Assembly (NCBI GenBank): GCA_947650285.1
Contig: CANTFL010001360.1
Location: 434,001 to 498,000, forward strand
Origin: Hyaloperonospora brassicae
Lineage: Eukaryota > Oomycota > Peronosporomycetes > Peronosporales > Peronosporaceae
Length of the DNA stretch: 64,000 nt
Reading direction: 5' to 3'
Shown: positions 33,935-44,460 of the stretch, piece after piece
How the letters are laid out: every line of letters begins with the position of its first letter
Position numbering within the stretch: the first letter of the stretch is position 1
Made by a program: the position numbers and the translations under genes
The notes under the pieces: model-generated
Told to the model about the DNA's origin: nothing
The model's input: only the letters and a program-made list of their open reading frames with translations
Database searches by the model: none

Positions 33935-35400
33935 TACACGTCTCAATCCTGGAAGTCGCTTCAGGCAAATTCTTTGTATAAGGTTTTGATCGAATTCAAG
34001 AATGTGTTCCCTGAATCCGTACCTTGCGAGTTGCCTAAGGACAAAGGCACTCGACACGAGATCGAGCTCAAACCGGGCTCGAAGTACTGTGTCATGAAGC
34101 AGTGGCTACTGCCTCGTGAAGAAGTGCTAGCGATCGACAAGTTCTTTACCGATCGCTTAGCAGCGGGCCATGTGAGGGTATCAACATCCCCTCACAGCTC
34201 TCCAACCTTCTGTGTGCGAAAGGCCACAGGAGGGTGGCGGATAGTGCACGCATTCAACAAGTTTAATGCTGCAACAATACCGTCTCAGACGCCGATACCA
34301 AGAAAGGACGTGATCATAGATGGTATGTCAAAGAGTACCATCTTATCGACCATGGATCTGATGGATGGATTCTATCAGATCCTCATGCGTGAACGGGATG
34401 TTCCGTACACGGCATTGAGCACCCCCAGCGGTATGTTGTGGGAGTGGCTAGTGATGCCACAGGGGCTGAGTAATGCCCTTGCAACATTCAACAGATGTGT
34501 TAAAAATCTATTGAGACCGGGGCGAGACTTCGCACCGAGTTATTTCGACGATGTGTTCGTCCATAGCCGGGCTAATGGACGGAAAGAAGGACGTTGAAGT
34601 TCACAGAACTCACGTTCGTCAGGTTCTTCAACTTATGCGCAAGCATAAGTTGTATGCCAATCTCAAGAAGTGTATCTTCGTGGCAAGCGAAATACCGCTT
34701 CTTGGGTGCATCGTGGGTAAACACGGCGTACGCCCTGATACCGAACAGATCAAGGCGATCACCGACTGGCCAGTGCCAGTCGATGTCAAGAGACTTCGTA
34801 AGTTCCTCGGACTAGCGGCGTACTTACACAAGTACTCGCGCAATTACGCCGAGATGACTGTCCATCTTTCTTGAGCAAGCAAGAAAGATGTCAAGTGGTC
34901 ATGGAACGCTGACTGTCAGCGTTCCTTTGAGAATATCAAGCGGAGCTTGATGCAATCGCCGATCTTGGCGATTGCAGATCAGGACAGACCATTTCATGTG
35001 GTCTGTGACGTCAGCGATTTTGCTATCGGCTGTACGTTAATTCAGTATGACACAGACGGCGCAGAGCGCGTCGTCTGCTATCAATCGCGTCGGCTGCAAG
35101 CAGCTGAAAGCAATCACCCAGTGCATGGACAAGGAACTCCTTGCCATGAAGTACACACTGGCTAAGTTCCGCGTCTATTTCCTCGGAGATAGACCGCTCA
35201 TCGTCTATACGGACCATGCGTCACTACGCACGGCCGTAAACAGTCCACACCTCTCGCAACAAATGGCAAGGTGGCTGTCTTTCTTCGCGGGGTGCAACTT
35301 CTCCGTATAGTATAAGCCAGGACGACTTAACGTCGTCGCTGATGCGCTATCACGTCAGCCCGATTTCGAGCCGACAACACGCGCAAACAGTGAGGCCTTG
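33935..35400 (+). pseudogene. pol: reverse transcriptase and RNase H, element B
   Basis: RT starts in the 33974-34597 frame with PHSSPTFCVRKATGGWRIV and the catalytic YFDDVF at about 34540-34557, then continues in another frame (34551-34874), which stops near 34872. RNase H (VVCDVSDFAIGCTLIQYD, about 35000; VYTDHASLRT, about 35208-35240) is again split, with a stop near 35308 just before the DALSR motif. Catalytic Asp residues remain. It cannot be translated as one protein. Confidence 0.87.
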
Positions 35401-37000
35401 CCCACTGTTGCGGCACTGTCAGTCAGCGTGCCGTCATCGCCTTTACTCGATGACTTGCGGAAGGCATACGAAGGAGATTTGGATCTCCTTCGTTTGTTTA
35501 ATCACCTTGAGAACCCATCCCGGAAATCCTTGTCGGATTTACCGGCGCTATAACGTTCCTCGTTGGATCGGTATACGACTCGCAATGGCATGCTGTACTA
35601 CACAGCGATTGCCGACGATACACCTCGTGTCGTCGTTCCCGATCATAACGACTTGCGATTACGCATCATGTTCGAATGTCACGATGCGCCGTCTGGCGGG
35701 CATCGTGGCCGAGAAAAGACTTACCTCACGGTCAGTCGTGAATTTTACTGGCCCCGCCAGTATCAGTTTGTCCGCAAGTACATTATTTCTTGCAAGGTCT
35801 GTCAACGGGTGAAGCCTAGTCCTTCATCCCGTGCACCGTTACAACCTCTGCCGGTCCCAGCAACGTGTTGGGATTTCGTGTCCATGGACTTTGTCTTCGG
35901 GTTTTTTCGAAGACACTAACAAGAATAATGGTATTCTTGTGTTTGTGGATCGTTTCAGCAAGATGGTGCATCTTGCTGCAGTCTCTGAATCGATCACTGC
36001 ACACGGCAGTGCGCGTGTCTTCATCGACACTGTGTTTCGACTTCACGGATTAACCCGTGAACTCGTATCCGATCGTGACCCTCGATTCACGGCGGAGTTT
36101 TGGCAATCCGTGTTTCGTTCATCTCGGAACACGCTTAAAGATGTCCACATCTGATCATCCCGAAACAGATGGTCAGACGCGAACGTGTCCTCGTAGAAAT
36201 TCTTCGAGGATACGTCCACTCCTTTTCACATTGGAGTGAGTTCTTGCCGATAGTCGAATTTGCCATCAACAACTCCGTGCATGCGTCAACAACGCATACA
36301 CCATTCTACGTGAATGGCTTACGCCACCCACGTATTCCCGCCCTTATACAGAGTGACTCTGGGCTTAGGGGGGAGGGACTCGCTCGAGCAAAAACTGTTT
36401 AGGCTCTTGCTCATCACGTATCATCGCACATGCCGATACGTTCGATGTCGATGGCGATAATGTCGACATCGAAGAAGTTGATCTTAGCAGTAGCAATGAC
36501 GCTGCTGCTACATCAGACAATGATGACGGTGCTGGGATATTCAGCATTGTCAACGACAATGTCAGCGAGGAAGAAGACACCCTCGTTGAAAAAGAGAACG
36601 ATGTCTTAGCAGTGCGCACGAAGCGCACTGAAAAACAAAACAACGAGTCAGCAGAGAATTTCCTGATGACTCGGGAGGCGGTAGTCCATTTTGTACAGGA
36701 CTCCATCGCAAATGCGGTGGACCGCCAGAAACGTAACGCAGACAAGAATGGAAGAGCAAATGTTCTTTCATTTAAGGCTAACGACCTAGTACTACTGTCT
36801 ACGGTAAACTTACCTGGACATGCAGTCACTAGTGTCGGCAGTAGTAAACTACTGCCGAAATACATTGATCCATTTCGAGTGTTGCATCGAAAGGGCAATG
36901 CATACACGATCGAATTGCCTCGTAGGATACGCACGCATCCTACGTTCTATGTTGGTCGTCTCCGCCCGTACCATCAGTACGAGGCCTCTTGCGAGAACGG
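35401..37000 (+). pseudogene. pol: integrase, element B
   Basis: The zinc-binding part (ECHDAPSGGHRGREKTY, FYWPRQY, SCKVCQRVK) is intact in the 35563-35919 frame, with H-H-C-C residues in place. The DDE core follows in a shifted frame (LVFVDRFSKMVHLA, SDRDPRFTAEFW) and the part after HPETDGQT shifts again near 36150. The C-terminal part reads HPTFYVGRLRPYHQYE up to about 36985. At least three frame changes. An extra acidic linker (about 36420-36620) separates the core from the C-terminal part. Confidence 0.85.
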
Positions 37001-38525
37001 AGATAACCGGCGCGTTCAAGAATGCTCAACAGATTCTTGTGATCACGAACCAAACACTGAAGTTGGTCCTTCAGTGACGCGGTCTCGCGACGAGCCGCCT
37101 CTAGCTCGTCGCGCAAACGATGCTTCTCGCGTTCGCTTTCAAGCTGAGCGAACACGAATTCCGATCGGTTCCTTCTCCCGATCGGCACGAAGACGTCGCA
37201 CGTCCGACTGCAAGTCGTGCCGTCGGTTGTTTTCTTGCTCGATGTCCTCCCTCAGCTCGGTCAGGTAACGCTCGTGATTACCCAAAGTCTCGTGCAGGCC
37301 CGCCGGCTGAGCCGGACCTTGTATTTCCACCGCCACCGGAACCACTGGTGGATTCCCACGGTGGTCGACGCTTTCTTGTGGAGCGTATCTTGAACCACCG
37401 TGGACGATTCAGAATCAAGCACGAGTTACCTCGTCCGGTAGCGTGGGTACCCACCTTCCTTTGACAGCTGGGAACCTCGTTCCCTGCTGATGGCTGACGC
37501 TGAAGTTCTCGTCCACCAGTATGACGAGACTCATCCGATTGGTCCGAGGACCCATCGGTAAACACGCGCTTTTGGCGCTTGTAGACGGATTGCAAGTTTG
37601 CAATCGCGTCCCGCATCTCAGCCGAGATGTGTGACCGTCCCCACGGCGAACTTAGGGAATACACGTCCCTATGTGCACGTTGCGAGTTGTCGACACAACT
37701 CGCACAAGGATCACCCCAAGTGAGGCATGGAATGCCGGCCTCACTTGACAAACAATGCAACCGGTACCTTGCACCGGTTGGCGCTCGCTTTTCGAACTTG
37801 AGGCGTATCGCCTCAAGCTTCTTAAGCCACACATCTCGTCCAAAATTCTTGACATTTTGGACGAAGGCGTTCCACGCTGCCAAAAGCGAGTTCTTGTCAC
37901 TCTTTTGGTTGCCATTGTACCATCGATGCCTAAAGAAGGCATCGAGATAAAAGTCTTCTTCAGCCTGAAAGTTTCTCGCGCTGGGTCCTAAGCCATGAAG
38001 CTCATTTGCATCGAATAATGGAATTCGATGGTGCTGTCTTGTCTCGTGAGACAGGCTATCGATGAGCTGGTCGGGCAAGCGCCACGGCTTGAGCTCACCA
38101 CGCTTCAATGTGGTACCTTTGCCGGTACCACCTGTATCAGAATGACGATGGCTCTCGCCATCGTCATCACGCTCTTGCGGGGAAGCACGAGTTGATACTG
38201 GTGAGGCATAGTATTCCTCACCATAGAATTCATCATCACTGCCGAACAGACTGTGTTCCATTTTACGAGTCCGCTCGTTCGACAGTGCCCTTGACGAATG
38301 ATGAGGCACCGCCGGTGATCGGGATGCCTCTGGAACGTTGCGCGAGTCAGGCACGTCTGACTCGCCAGAATTGATGACCTCATTGACAAGGTCATCATGT
38401 GCACGTGGTGCGATACCGCGTGCGTCTGCAGCACCGTCTGCTGCAGACGTAGAACAAGCAGTAGAAGAAGAAGCGTCTGCCGCAGGAGGCTGGTACAGCA
38501 GCAGGCTGTGTGGTCTTCGAATCAC
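36940..38525 (-). CDS. Antisense ORF of element B (aORF-B)
   Basis: Unrecognised protein coded opposite to gag-pol. The main frame is open for 415 codons (38525-37278), longer than any sense frame of this element. An N-terminal Ser/acidic-rich region (residues 1-130) is followed by a globular part rich in aromatic and basic residues (FRHRWYNGNQKSDKNSLLAAW near 185), then a cluster C-x6-C-x2-C (CLTWGDPCASC) and a helical stretch. Two further minus frames (37345-37139 and 37188-36940) code heptad-like, charged helices (REDIEQENNRRHDLQSDVRR, LRDELEAARRETASLKDQL), probably the same protein after frame breaks. Element A has the same order at the same place. Function unknown. The long open frame in an otherwise shattered element argues that it is, or was, expressed. 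Confidence 0.6.
37355..37550 (+). pseudogene. pol: chromodomain, element B
   Basis: RRFLVERILNHR is coded near 37365-37400. After a frame change the second half reads YLVR-stop-RGYPPSFDSWEP (about 37428-37485). The in-frame TAG at 37440-37442 stands where chromodomains have a conserved tryptophan (TGG to TAG by one base). This aromatic residue belongs to the methyl-lysine cage or its neighbourhood. Confidence 0.82.
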
Positions 38526-38670
38526 CTCGCATAGACATGTTAACTATGCGAGGCAGGGTCAGGAGTGAATGGGTCTGACCAAACAAGTGCTCCCTGTCCC
38601 ACTGGTGTCCAACGGGTGGCCACCAAGTTTTCGATAGTCACACGGTGACTATCAGATAAGGAAGGGGTGA

Positions 38671-39111
38671 TGTAACGGGGTAGCCCGTTACATGAAATTG
38701 TCATTAAGAACAATTTGACAATAAAGAATATTACGTCGAATATTCTTTCAACAATATCACAGACATGGTGATATTGTTGAAGATGACCGAAGGGTCTACT
38801 CATTGGTTGATATCGTGATGATATCAACCCATTAATCGCTGCTAGACGCGCGCAATGGGGGGTGAGTAGAAGCCATCATACATTTAGTTAGATTGATATA
38901 AGTAAGTCAGGACTAACAGAGATACAAGAAGTTACAGGACTTAATTATATTAATACAGTTTTACTTTTACCAGAGACTAGTCTGACTACTTAGTCTTCTT
39001 TCCTTCCTCTGTGTTCCTTCAACAACTAGCAGGGCACTGTCGACCACTGTCGTCAGTGGAAGTATACTCCGTACTGGTCAACCAGTACGTAGTCAACAGT
39101 GCCCCGTTACA
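38671..39111 (+). repeat. 3' LTR of element B
   Basis: Starts TGTAACGGGGTAGCCCGTTACA (38671-38692), a perfect hairpin with 9-bp arms. Inside are inverted repeats with 10-bp (38723-38748), 14-bp (38747-38781) and 10-bp arms (38805-38829). It ends CCCCGTTACA. AAGGAAGGGGTGA just before it is the polypurine tract. An effector-like start codon lies 12 bp beyond its end, so this LTR could act as a promoter for it. Confidence 0.9.
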
Positions 39112-39123
39112 GGACACGTGCAC

Positions 39124-40215
39124 ATGCATTGCCTGGCGGTCTTGGCCTTCATCCACTTCTATTGGGGAACAGCTGAGTCAACGATCGTCGGCAGTAACCA
39201 GACCATTGACGCTTCTTCCAACCCGAGTACTCCTACAAGCTGAAGCGAGACCGCGTCCATTACAGGATACTACTCGTCGCCATACGTGCCGTTTGTTGAT
39301 AAGGCCGACCGCAACTCATCGCTGGGCAAGACGAACAGTGCAGTCCAGAAGAGCGAAGAGAGATCGATTCCTGGGTCATGGACTGGGGCCATGGATCTTT
39401 GGCGCAGTTGGAAAATGAGGGAGTGGTCAAGCAAGCAAGTCCACCCAGCACAAGCATTCGACAAGCTGCGCGTCGGAGGGACGAAAAAGTGGTCCGTCGA
39501 TCTTCATCGGTTCAAGCTTTGGCTTCGGTACGTCGACATGCACCGAGCTCAGAATCTTCCTTTCGGCGATGAAGAGGTAGTCAAGCTGTTGGTCAAGTAT
39601 ACGTACGCTCATAGCACAGGCAAAATCGACCCTTTGGATAAGGAGGTACGAATGATGAGATTGGTTCAGCTAATCGCAAAGCTTCGACCGGACATGAAGG
39701 ATCGCGCCGACCAGATGCTATACCTGCTATTTTGCAGTGAACCTTCAGATGCAACCAGCAAACTGCTGATGGACGTGTGGCTTGATGAAAAGGTAAGCCC
39801 TGAACAAGTGTTCGAGATACTGCACTTAGACATGCCACACTTTGTTGAATCGTTGCCAGCGTATCCAGTTTTGTGGCTGAGATACATTAACAGATACTAC
39901 AAGCGATACATGGCCGACTCTTATCCTTTTGAAGATCCAGTGAAGCTGCTACGACAATACATGGGACTGGAGATCCAAAGCGATAACTTGCTCCAGGAGA
40001 TTGGCGGGTATACCGAGCTTGACCCTGTCGCAGATCAGCTGAAGACGTTACAAAGGAGTCGGCCTAACGATTTGTGGCGATCCAAGTCGACTTCCCACAG
40101 ACGAATGCCAAATGATTTGGGGCGATCCAAGTCGACTTCCAACAATCAAAAGCGCAATCGTTTATGGAGATCCAAGTCGACGTCTCACACTTCGCGTGGT
40201 CATCCAAAGACGTAG
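39124..40215 (+). pseudogene. RXLR/EER-like effector with WY-like units, interrupted by a stop
   Basis: From ATG 39124 the frame codes a signal-peptide-like start (MHCLAVLAFIHFYWG). An in-frame TGA at 39241-39243 (codon 40) interrupts it, and the same frame then continues open to 40215. After the stop come SSLGK and EER (a degenerate RXLR-EER pair, near 39315-39360). The body has WY-like helical repeats (KLWLRYVDMHR..LP and VLWLRYINRYYKRYM..YPFEDPVKLL), with LMDVWLDEKVSPEQVFEIL between them. The C-terminus carries three copies of a 15-residue basic repeat around LWRSKSTSH. One stop separates it from an intact effector. Internal starts after the stop would give a protein without a secretion signal. 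Confidence 0.7.
40060..40197 (+). repeat. C-terminal coding repeat of the effector-like gene
   Basis: Three imperfect copies of a unit of about 45-50 bp containing the core GATCCAAGTCGAC. They code variants of NDLWRSKSTSH. The reading frame is kept. Confidence 0.7.
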
Positions 40216-40917
40216 AGTACACCTCACTTGTCGAGGTGGATCCTTGCGATGGATTCACATCTGGAGACAGTGAGCTGGCTTAGAAGGTGGTGTTGACCGC
40301 GGTAGTATTAACGGAGTATGTGAAGCTGGAACTCTTCTACTACGAGCCAGCCTTGCGCACGACACCTTGGCGCTGTAAGCAATAACCCACAAAAATACGT
40401 ATTTCTTATCATGGCTATTGATGTCATTCACTAAACTGTTGCACACAACAATAGAACGGATCAATAACAAAATACTAGCAACGAACGACCTGCAAAAGCC
40501 AACGCTTTCGCCAATTCTCGCAACTGTATACTACAAATTTCTGCAAAAATTAAGCTACTTGTTGACGAGCGAAGTTCCGCGTTCTGGCAACCCCGATTAT
40601 GATATCGTACCGGAGAGACAAAGCATCTGCTTCAGATAGCCGCCATTGTTTTCAGCAGTTCTGTGCGGTAATTTGCAGCGCAAAATCCACGTATAGTAGT
40701 ACGCAATAGCGACAGGCTATCGACCGATATTGCCATGAAGACGCAATCGATAACATGCCATCTAGCTCTTCATTCTTACCACACAAATTGCAGACATGTT
40801 CAAATATTATTCTGTATCACGCAATACGTGCCCGTGGTCCATTTCCTGTATAGAAGCCTTCGGCGAGATGGCATGAACATTCATGTAGACGGACAAGTAT
40901 CCAACTGATGACCTAGG
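40216..40917. other. Intergenic, no gene recognised
   Basis: Spacer between the effector-like gene and the Copia element. Nothing supported beyond short ORFs. Confidence 0.4.
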
Positions 40918-41294
40918 TGTTGAAAGTATGTGTTCGTAGTTGCACTCGTGCAAAGGTAGGTAGAAGTTAAAGTGAAATATATTAGTACTAATCCTTCTCT
41001 CTTGACAATGCTACAACATGTATTTCCAACGGCACTGCAACTTGACCTTGGTCAAGTTACAGATGGCGTGCGTCCAGCTCGCACATCTCGTTTGCTGGTC
41101 CCACATGTCAACTGTCTCTCTTGGTCTCAATTCCCAACATCTTGGTCGTCCTACGTGGTGTGTGTCTCTCTTCGTCCCATATATCGAGTCGTCACAATAA
41201 CAAATCAATCCGGTGATGCTGTACTTTACCTGTAACAGGTCTTGGAGTAGACGTTTGAACACTTGATGACCTGTGAGAAGTAATAACTTTAACA
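40918..41294 (-). repeat. 3' LTR of the Copia element
   Basis: 377 bp. On the minus strand it is preceded by the purine run CGAAGAGAAG (polypurine tract, about 41295-41304). Confidence 0.9.
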
Positions 41295-41339
41295 CTTCTC
41301 TTCGACTTTATCCTGAATGGTCTTCAACTTGAACATCTC

Positions 41340-42978
41340 TCACAATGTCGTAATCCTTGATGCCGGCAACGCCTTCGTAAGGAGGTCAACAATCATGTCC
41401 CTCGGCTTGATGTAGCTTGGTTGCACGATTCTTGCTTGAGTGTAGTGGCAGATAAACTTGAACTGAATATCCACGTGCTTGGCGCTCGACGAATTATTCT
41501 CTCTCTTCAACAAGTTAATCGCGGCTTGATTGCCCATCCACATCGTCCTGGGTTGCAATGTCGGTATTCCCAGTTCGCCAAACAGCTCCTTTAGTCCCAG
41601 GAGCTCTCGACCTGCTTGCGAAGCCGCTATCGATTCCTCTTTCATGGTGCTAAGCGACACTCCGGCTTTGATTCGTGCAAAACCATGCTACCACTTCTCC
41701 GTTCATCGTCAGCACCGATCCGGATACGGACTTCCGATCCGTATTGTCTGCAACAAAGTCAGCGCCGCTCCAGCTTTCAATCTTTATCGGCTCAGCATTG
41801 CTTGTAATGTTTATGCATAACCTCAGCACCTTCGACTCCTTGAGGTATCGTGCAATCCTCTTGGCCATCTTCTAGTCCTTCATGGTAGGCTTGTGTGTCT
41901 GTCTGGTTGTCCGATGCACAGCACAACTGATATCCGGACGTGTGCATCGAGCGATCCACAGCAGGCTACCAACGAGAGATTGGAAAGTCTTCACGCTTGG
42001 AAATCTGGCCGTGTTTGTTGATGGTAGCATCTTTGTGTCTTTATCGTCACATTCATTGCAGTCGTCGCTTATAGGGGTCCGAACTCCATTCGCATTGTCC
42101 AGTCCATGCTCCTTCAACAACAAATCAATGATCACTTTTTGATCTAGCACGTACCCTTCCTTTTTATTCAACTTAGCCTGTACTCCTAGAAAAAATTGCG
42201 CGACGCCCAAATCCTTGATCTCTAGGGATATTATGTCTTCGAAAAATTGTCCGACAACTTCGTTCGTCGTACTGGTGATCAGTAAATCGTCGACGTAAAC
42301 ACCGACGACCGTCACATTGTCGTAGGTTCTTTTGACGTACAAACACATGTCCGTAGTGCACTGCTTGAGGTTCAACTTGACCTACTTGAAGTTCAAAAGC
42401 TTGCTCCGAAGTCTGCCTGCTTGCTTTAAATCGTAGAGTGATTTCTTCAGAATTAGTGCTAGACGTCTTTAGTTGTCGACTTCATGTTGATTCAGGTGGC
42501 CTGACCGACATTCATCCCTTTACGTATGTGCATGTATATGTCAAGTTCTTCCTCATGGTCTGCCTTCACGTAGACATTTGGGACGTCCCCGTTCCTTGCA
42601 GGTACATTCCATCTACGTGACAGGCCCAGTATCACCCTGACTGTTCCGAGCTCCATGAATGCCTCAAAATTCAAAGTATAGTCAACTCCGGAGAGTTTCT
42701 TGTTATTACATGCGACCATTCATGCCTTTGTACCTTTCCACATTTCTATAAGCATCATTCTTCGTCTTGAAGATCCGGTTATTGAGGAGGATGTGCGATC
42801 CTTCAGACGGGACGACTACGGTCCATACGCCATTTTCGTCCAGAGCTTGCAGCTTCCTTGACGGCTCTAGCCCACTTGTCCTTACCGGAGCTTCGAGTTG
42901 CTTCTCCATAATTTCTCGGATCTTGTTCCTTGACAGTGCTGACAACTTCAATAGCTTCGGTATCGAAAACTTCATCAC
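41340..42978 (-). pseudogene. Copia RT and RNase H
   Basis: The RT start (WTVVVPSEGSHILLNNRIFK, a degenerate Copia WxLVxxPxG motif) is in the 42978-42706 frame. The catalytic YVDD (VVGVYVDDLLIT) is in the 42375-41872 frame, followed by the SLVGSLLWIARCTRPDIS motif. RNase H continues in 41868-41650 and 41660-41340, with GADFVADNTDRKS, STMKEESIAA, NQAAINLLKRE and KHVDIQ. At least three frame changes occur. The enzyme copies the element's RNA into DNA; this copy is broken. Confidence 0.88.
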
Positions 42979-43393
42979 TTGAGCTGGTCTGCTTTCCTCG
43001 TGTTCATCGTGTCATATGACGATCAAGATTCCCTCCTGAAGATCGTCTTGTCTTCTTGCTGTAGTCGTACTTGACATCATGCTCCTCCTAAACGACAATA
43101 CCTTGAAAGTCGTTCATTGTTTCGACGCTTTGAACGTGTTGTGTTACCGCAACGACGCGCTACTTGGGTATGTAGGCCTGATAGCCTTTCAACTCATCAT
43201 TTTTCTGCTGATGATAGCGGCTTTCCCGCGTGCACTTGAAGACTTGTTCGAGGTCTTTAGGTTTACGGTGCTGGGAAATCCAAAAATCACTATGTCACGC
43301 AGTTCAGGTCGCTTTCCTGTCAACACTTCAACCGGTGAGCATCCACCTTCATTCGCTGTCGTGGGGCTGCGGTTTAGGATATACGCTGCACAC

Positions 43394-44041
43394 TCAGCAG
43401 CACCCCCCCCAACATGTCAAGGGTAGACCACTTGCAAAAACCATGCTTCGCACCATATTCATGATGGTGCGATGCATCCTTTCATCTTTTCCATTGCTGG
43501 ATTGGTTTTCACGTTCACTAATCTGGCGTGACATCCCAGAATGCTTGCAAAACACGTCCAGAGGTTTGTACTCGCCTCCACGGTCCGTGCGTAGGTCATG
43601 ATCTTGGCAGATAAAACATCGTTCAAAAGTCACCAAAAAATGCTTGAAGTGCATTTCTGCAGTATCCTTGGTCTTCGCGAGGAATACCCGGCAATAGTTC
43701 GACATATGGTCAATAAAATTGACGAGGTACCTATTGCCGTGACGGTCACGAAGTTTCATAGGACCTTTAAGGTCTAAACAAACCACGCCTCCGATCACGT
43801 CAACAGGTGAGTTCAACCCAGTGTCCTTCTTCGATTGACGGTTCTTAGTCTGCTTGCCTTGTGCACAGGCCAGGCATTTGACACGCTTGGTATCAGTTAA
43901 TTTGATACCATAGACAGGGTCCCGAACCATCTTCAGGATTTTGTCGTAACAGAGGTGTCTGAGACGCTGATGGAAGTGATACAAAGTTTCAGCTTGGATA
44001 TTTGCATCGATTTCAGATCCAACACTCTCCACGATCGTCAT
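43394..44041 (-). pseudogene. Copia integrase
   Basis: One open frame of 215 codons holds a zinc motif (FHQRLRHLC..., CLACAQGKQTK) and the DDE core (VCLDLKGPMK, LVNFIDHMSNY, LRTDRGGEYK, then the conserved Glu in a region reading ERENQSSNGKDER). The frame ends at GLPLTCWGGCC where the family continues with further integrase sequence, so it is truncated by a frame break near 43394. Confidence 0.85.
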
Positions 44042-44054
44042 GATAGCATCTCTT

Positions 44055-44460
44055 GGTGATCCATATCCATGACAATCATCCTTCGAGTTGTTGTTAAAAC
44101 CCTCAACAACCTACACATCATTGACGCGGTCAACATACATAACCGGTGCTCCACCAGGATGAGAAACCATTACACGCCTCCCTTCACGATATTCAATAAC
44201 GCACACCTTCTTCTCCAATTTCTCAAAGGAGATGATGTTACGCTCCAGGTTGGATGCGTATTGGACATCGAGAAGTCGGATGGTTTCAATCAATCCAAGT
44301 GCTTTGGCTCGGATCACCACACTTTCTTGTTTAGTGATCCTAAGTGGTCCACTGTCAGAAGCTGCTGTGAAGCATTCCGTGTTGCATTCAACTTCATTCT
44401 ATAGCAAGCAGAAGTAGTTAATCAAGCGACGACCTGAGCCGCTATCCATAACCCAGTGGT
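44055..44460 (-). pseudogene. Copia protease and pre-integrase region
   Basis: HWVMDSGSGRRLINYFC (active-site DSG) is coded at about 44460-44410. The frame 44320-44111 has IRLLDVQYASNLERNIISF and KVCVIEYREG, the usual pre-integrase block of Copia polyproteins. Frames are discontinuous. Confidence 0.78.

Larger units (their letters stand above)
31374..39111 (+). mobile_element. Ty3/Gypsy chromovirus, element B
   Basis: Second full-length chromovirus, with LTRs of about 443 and 441 bp, the same primer binding site as element A, gag, protease, RT, RNase H, integrase, chromodomain and an antisense ORF. The two LTRs differ at many positions (roughly one in seven by eye) and the flanks (AAATC before, GGACA after) do not match. 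It is therefore either old or a product of recombination between two copies. Sense coding frames are broken in many places, while the antisense ORF is open for 415 codons. Confidence 0.9.
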
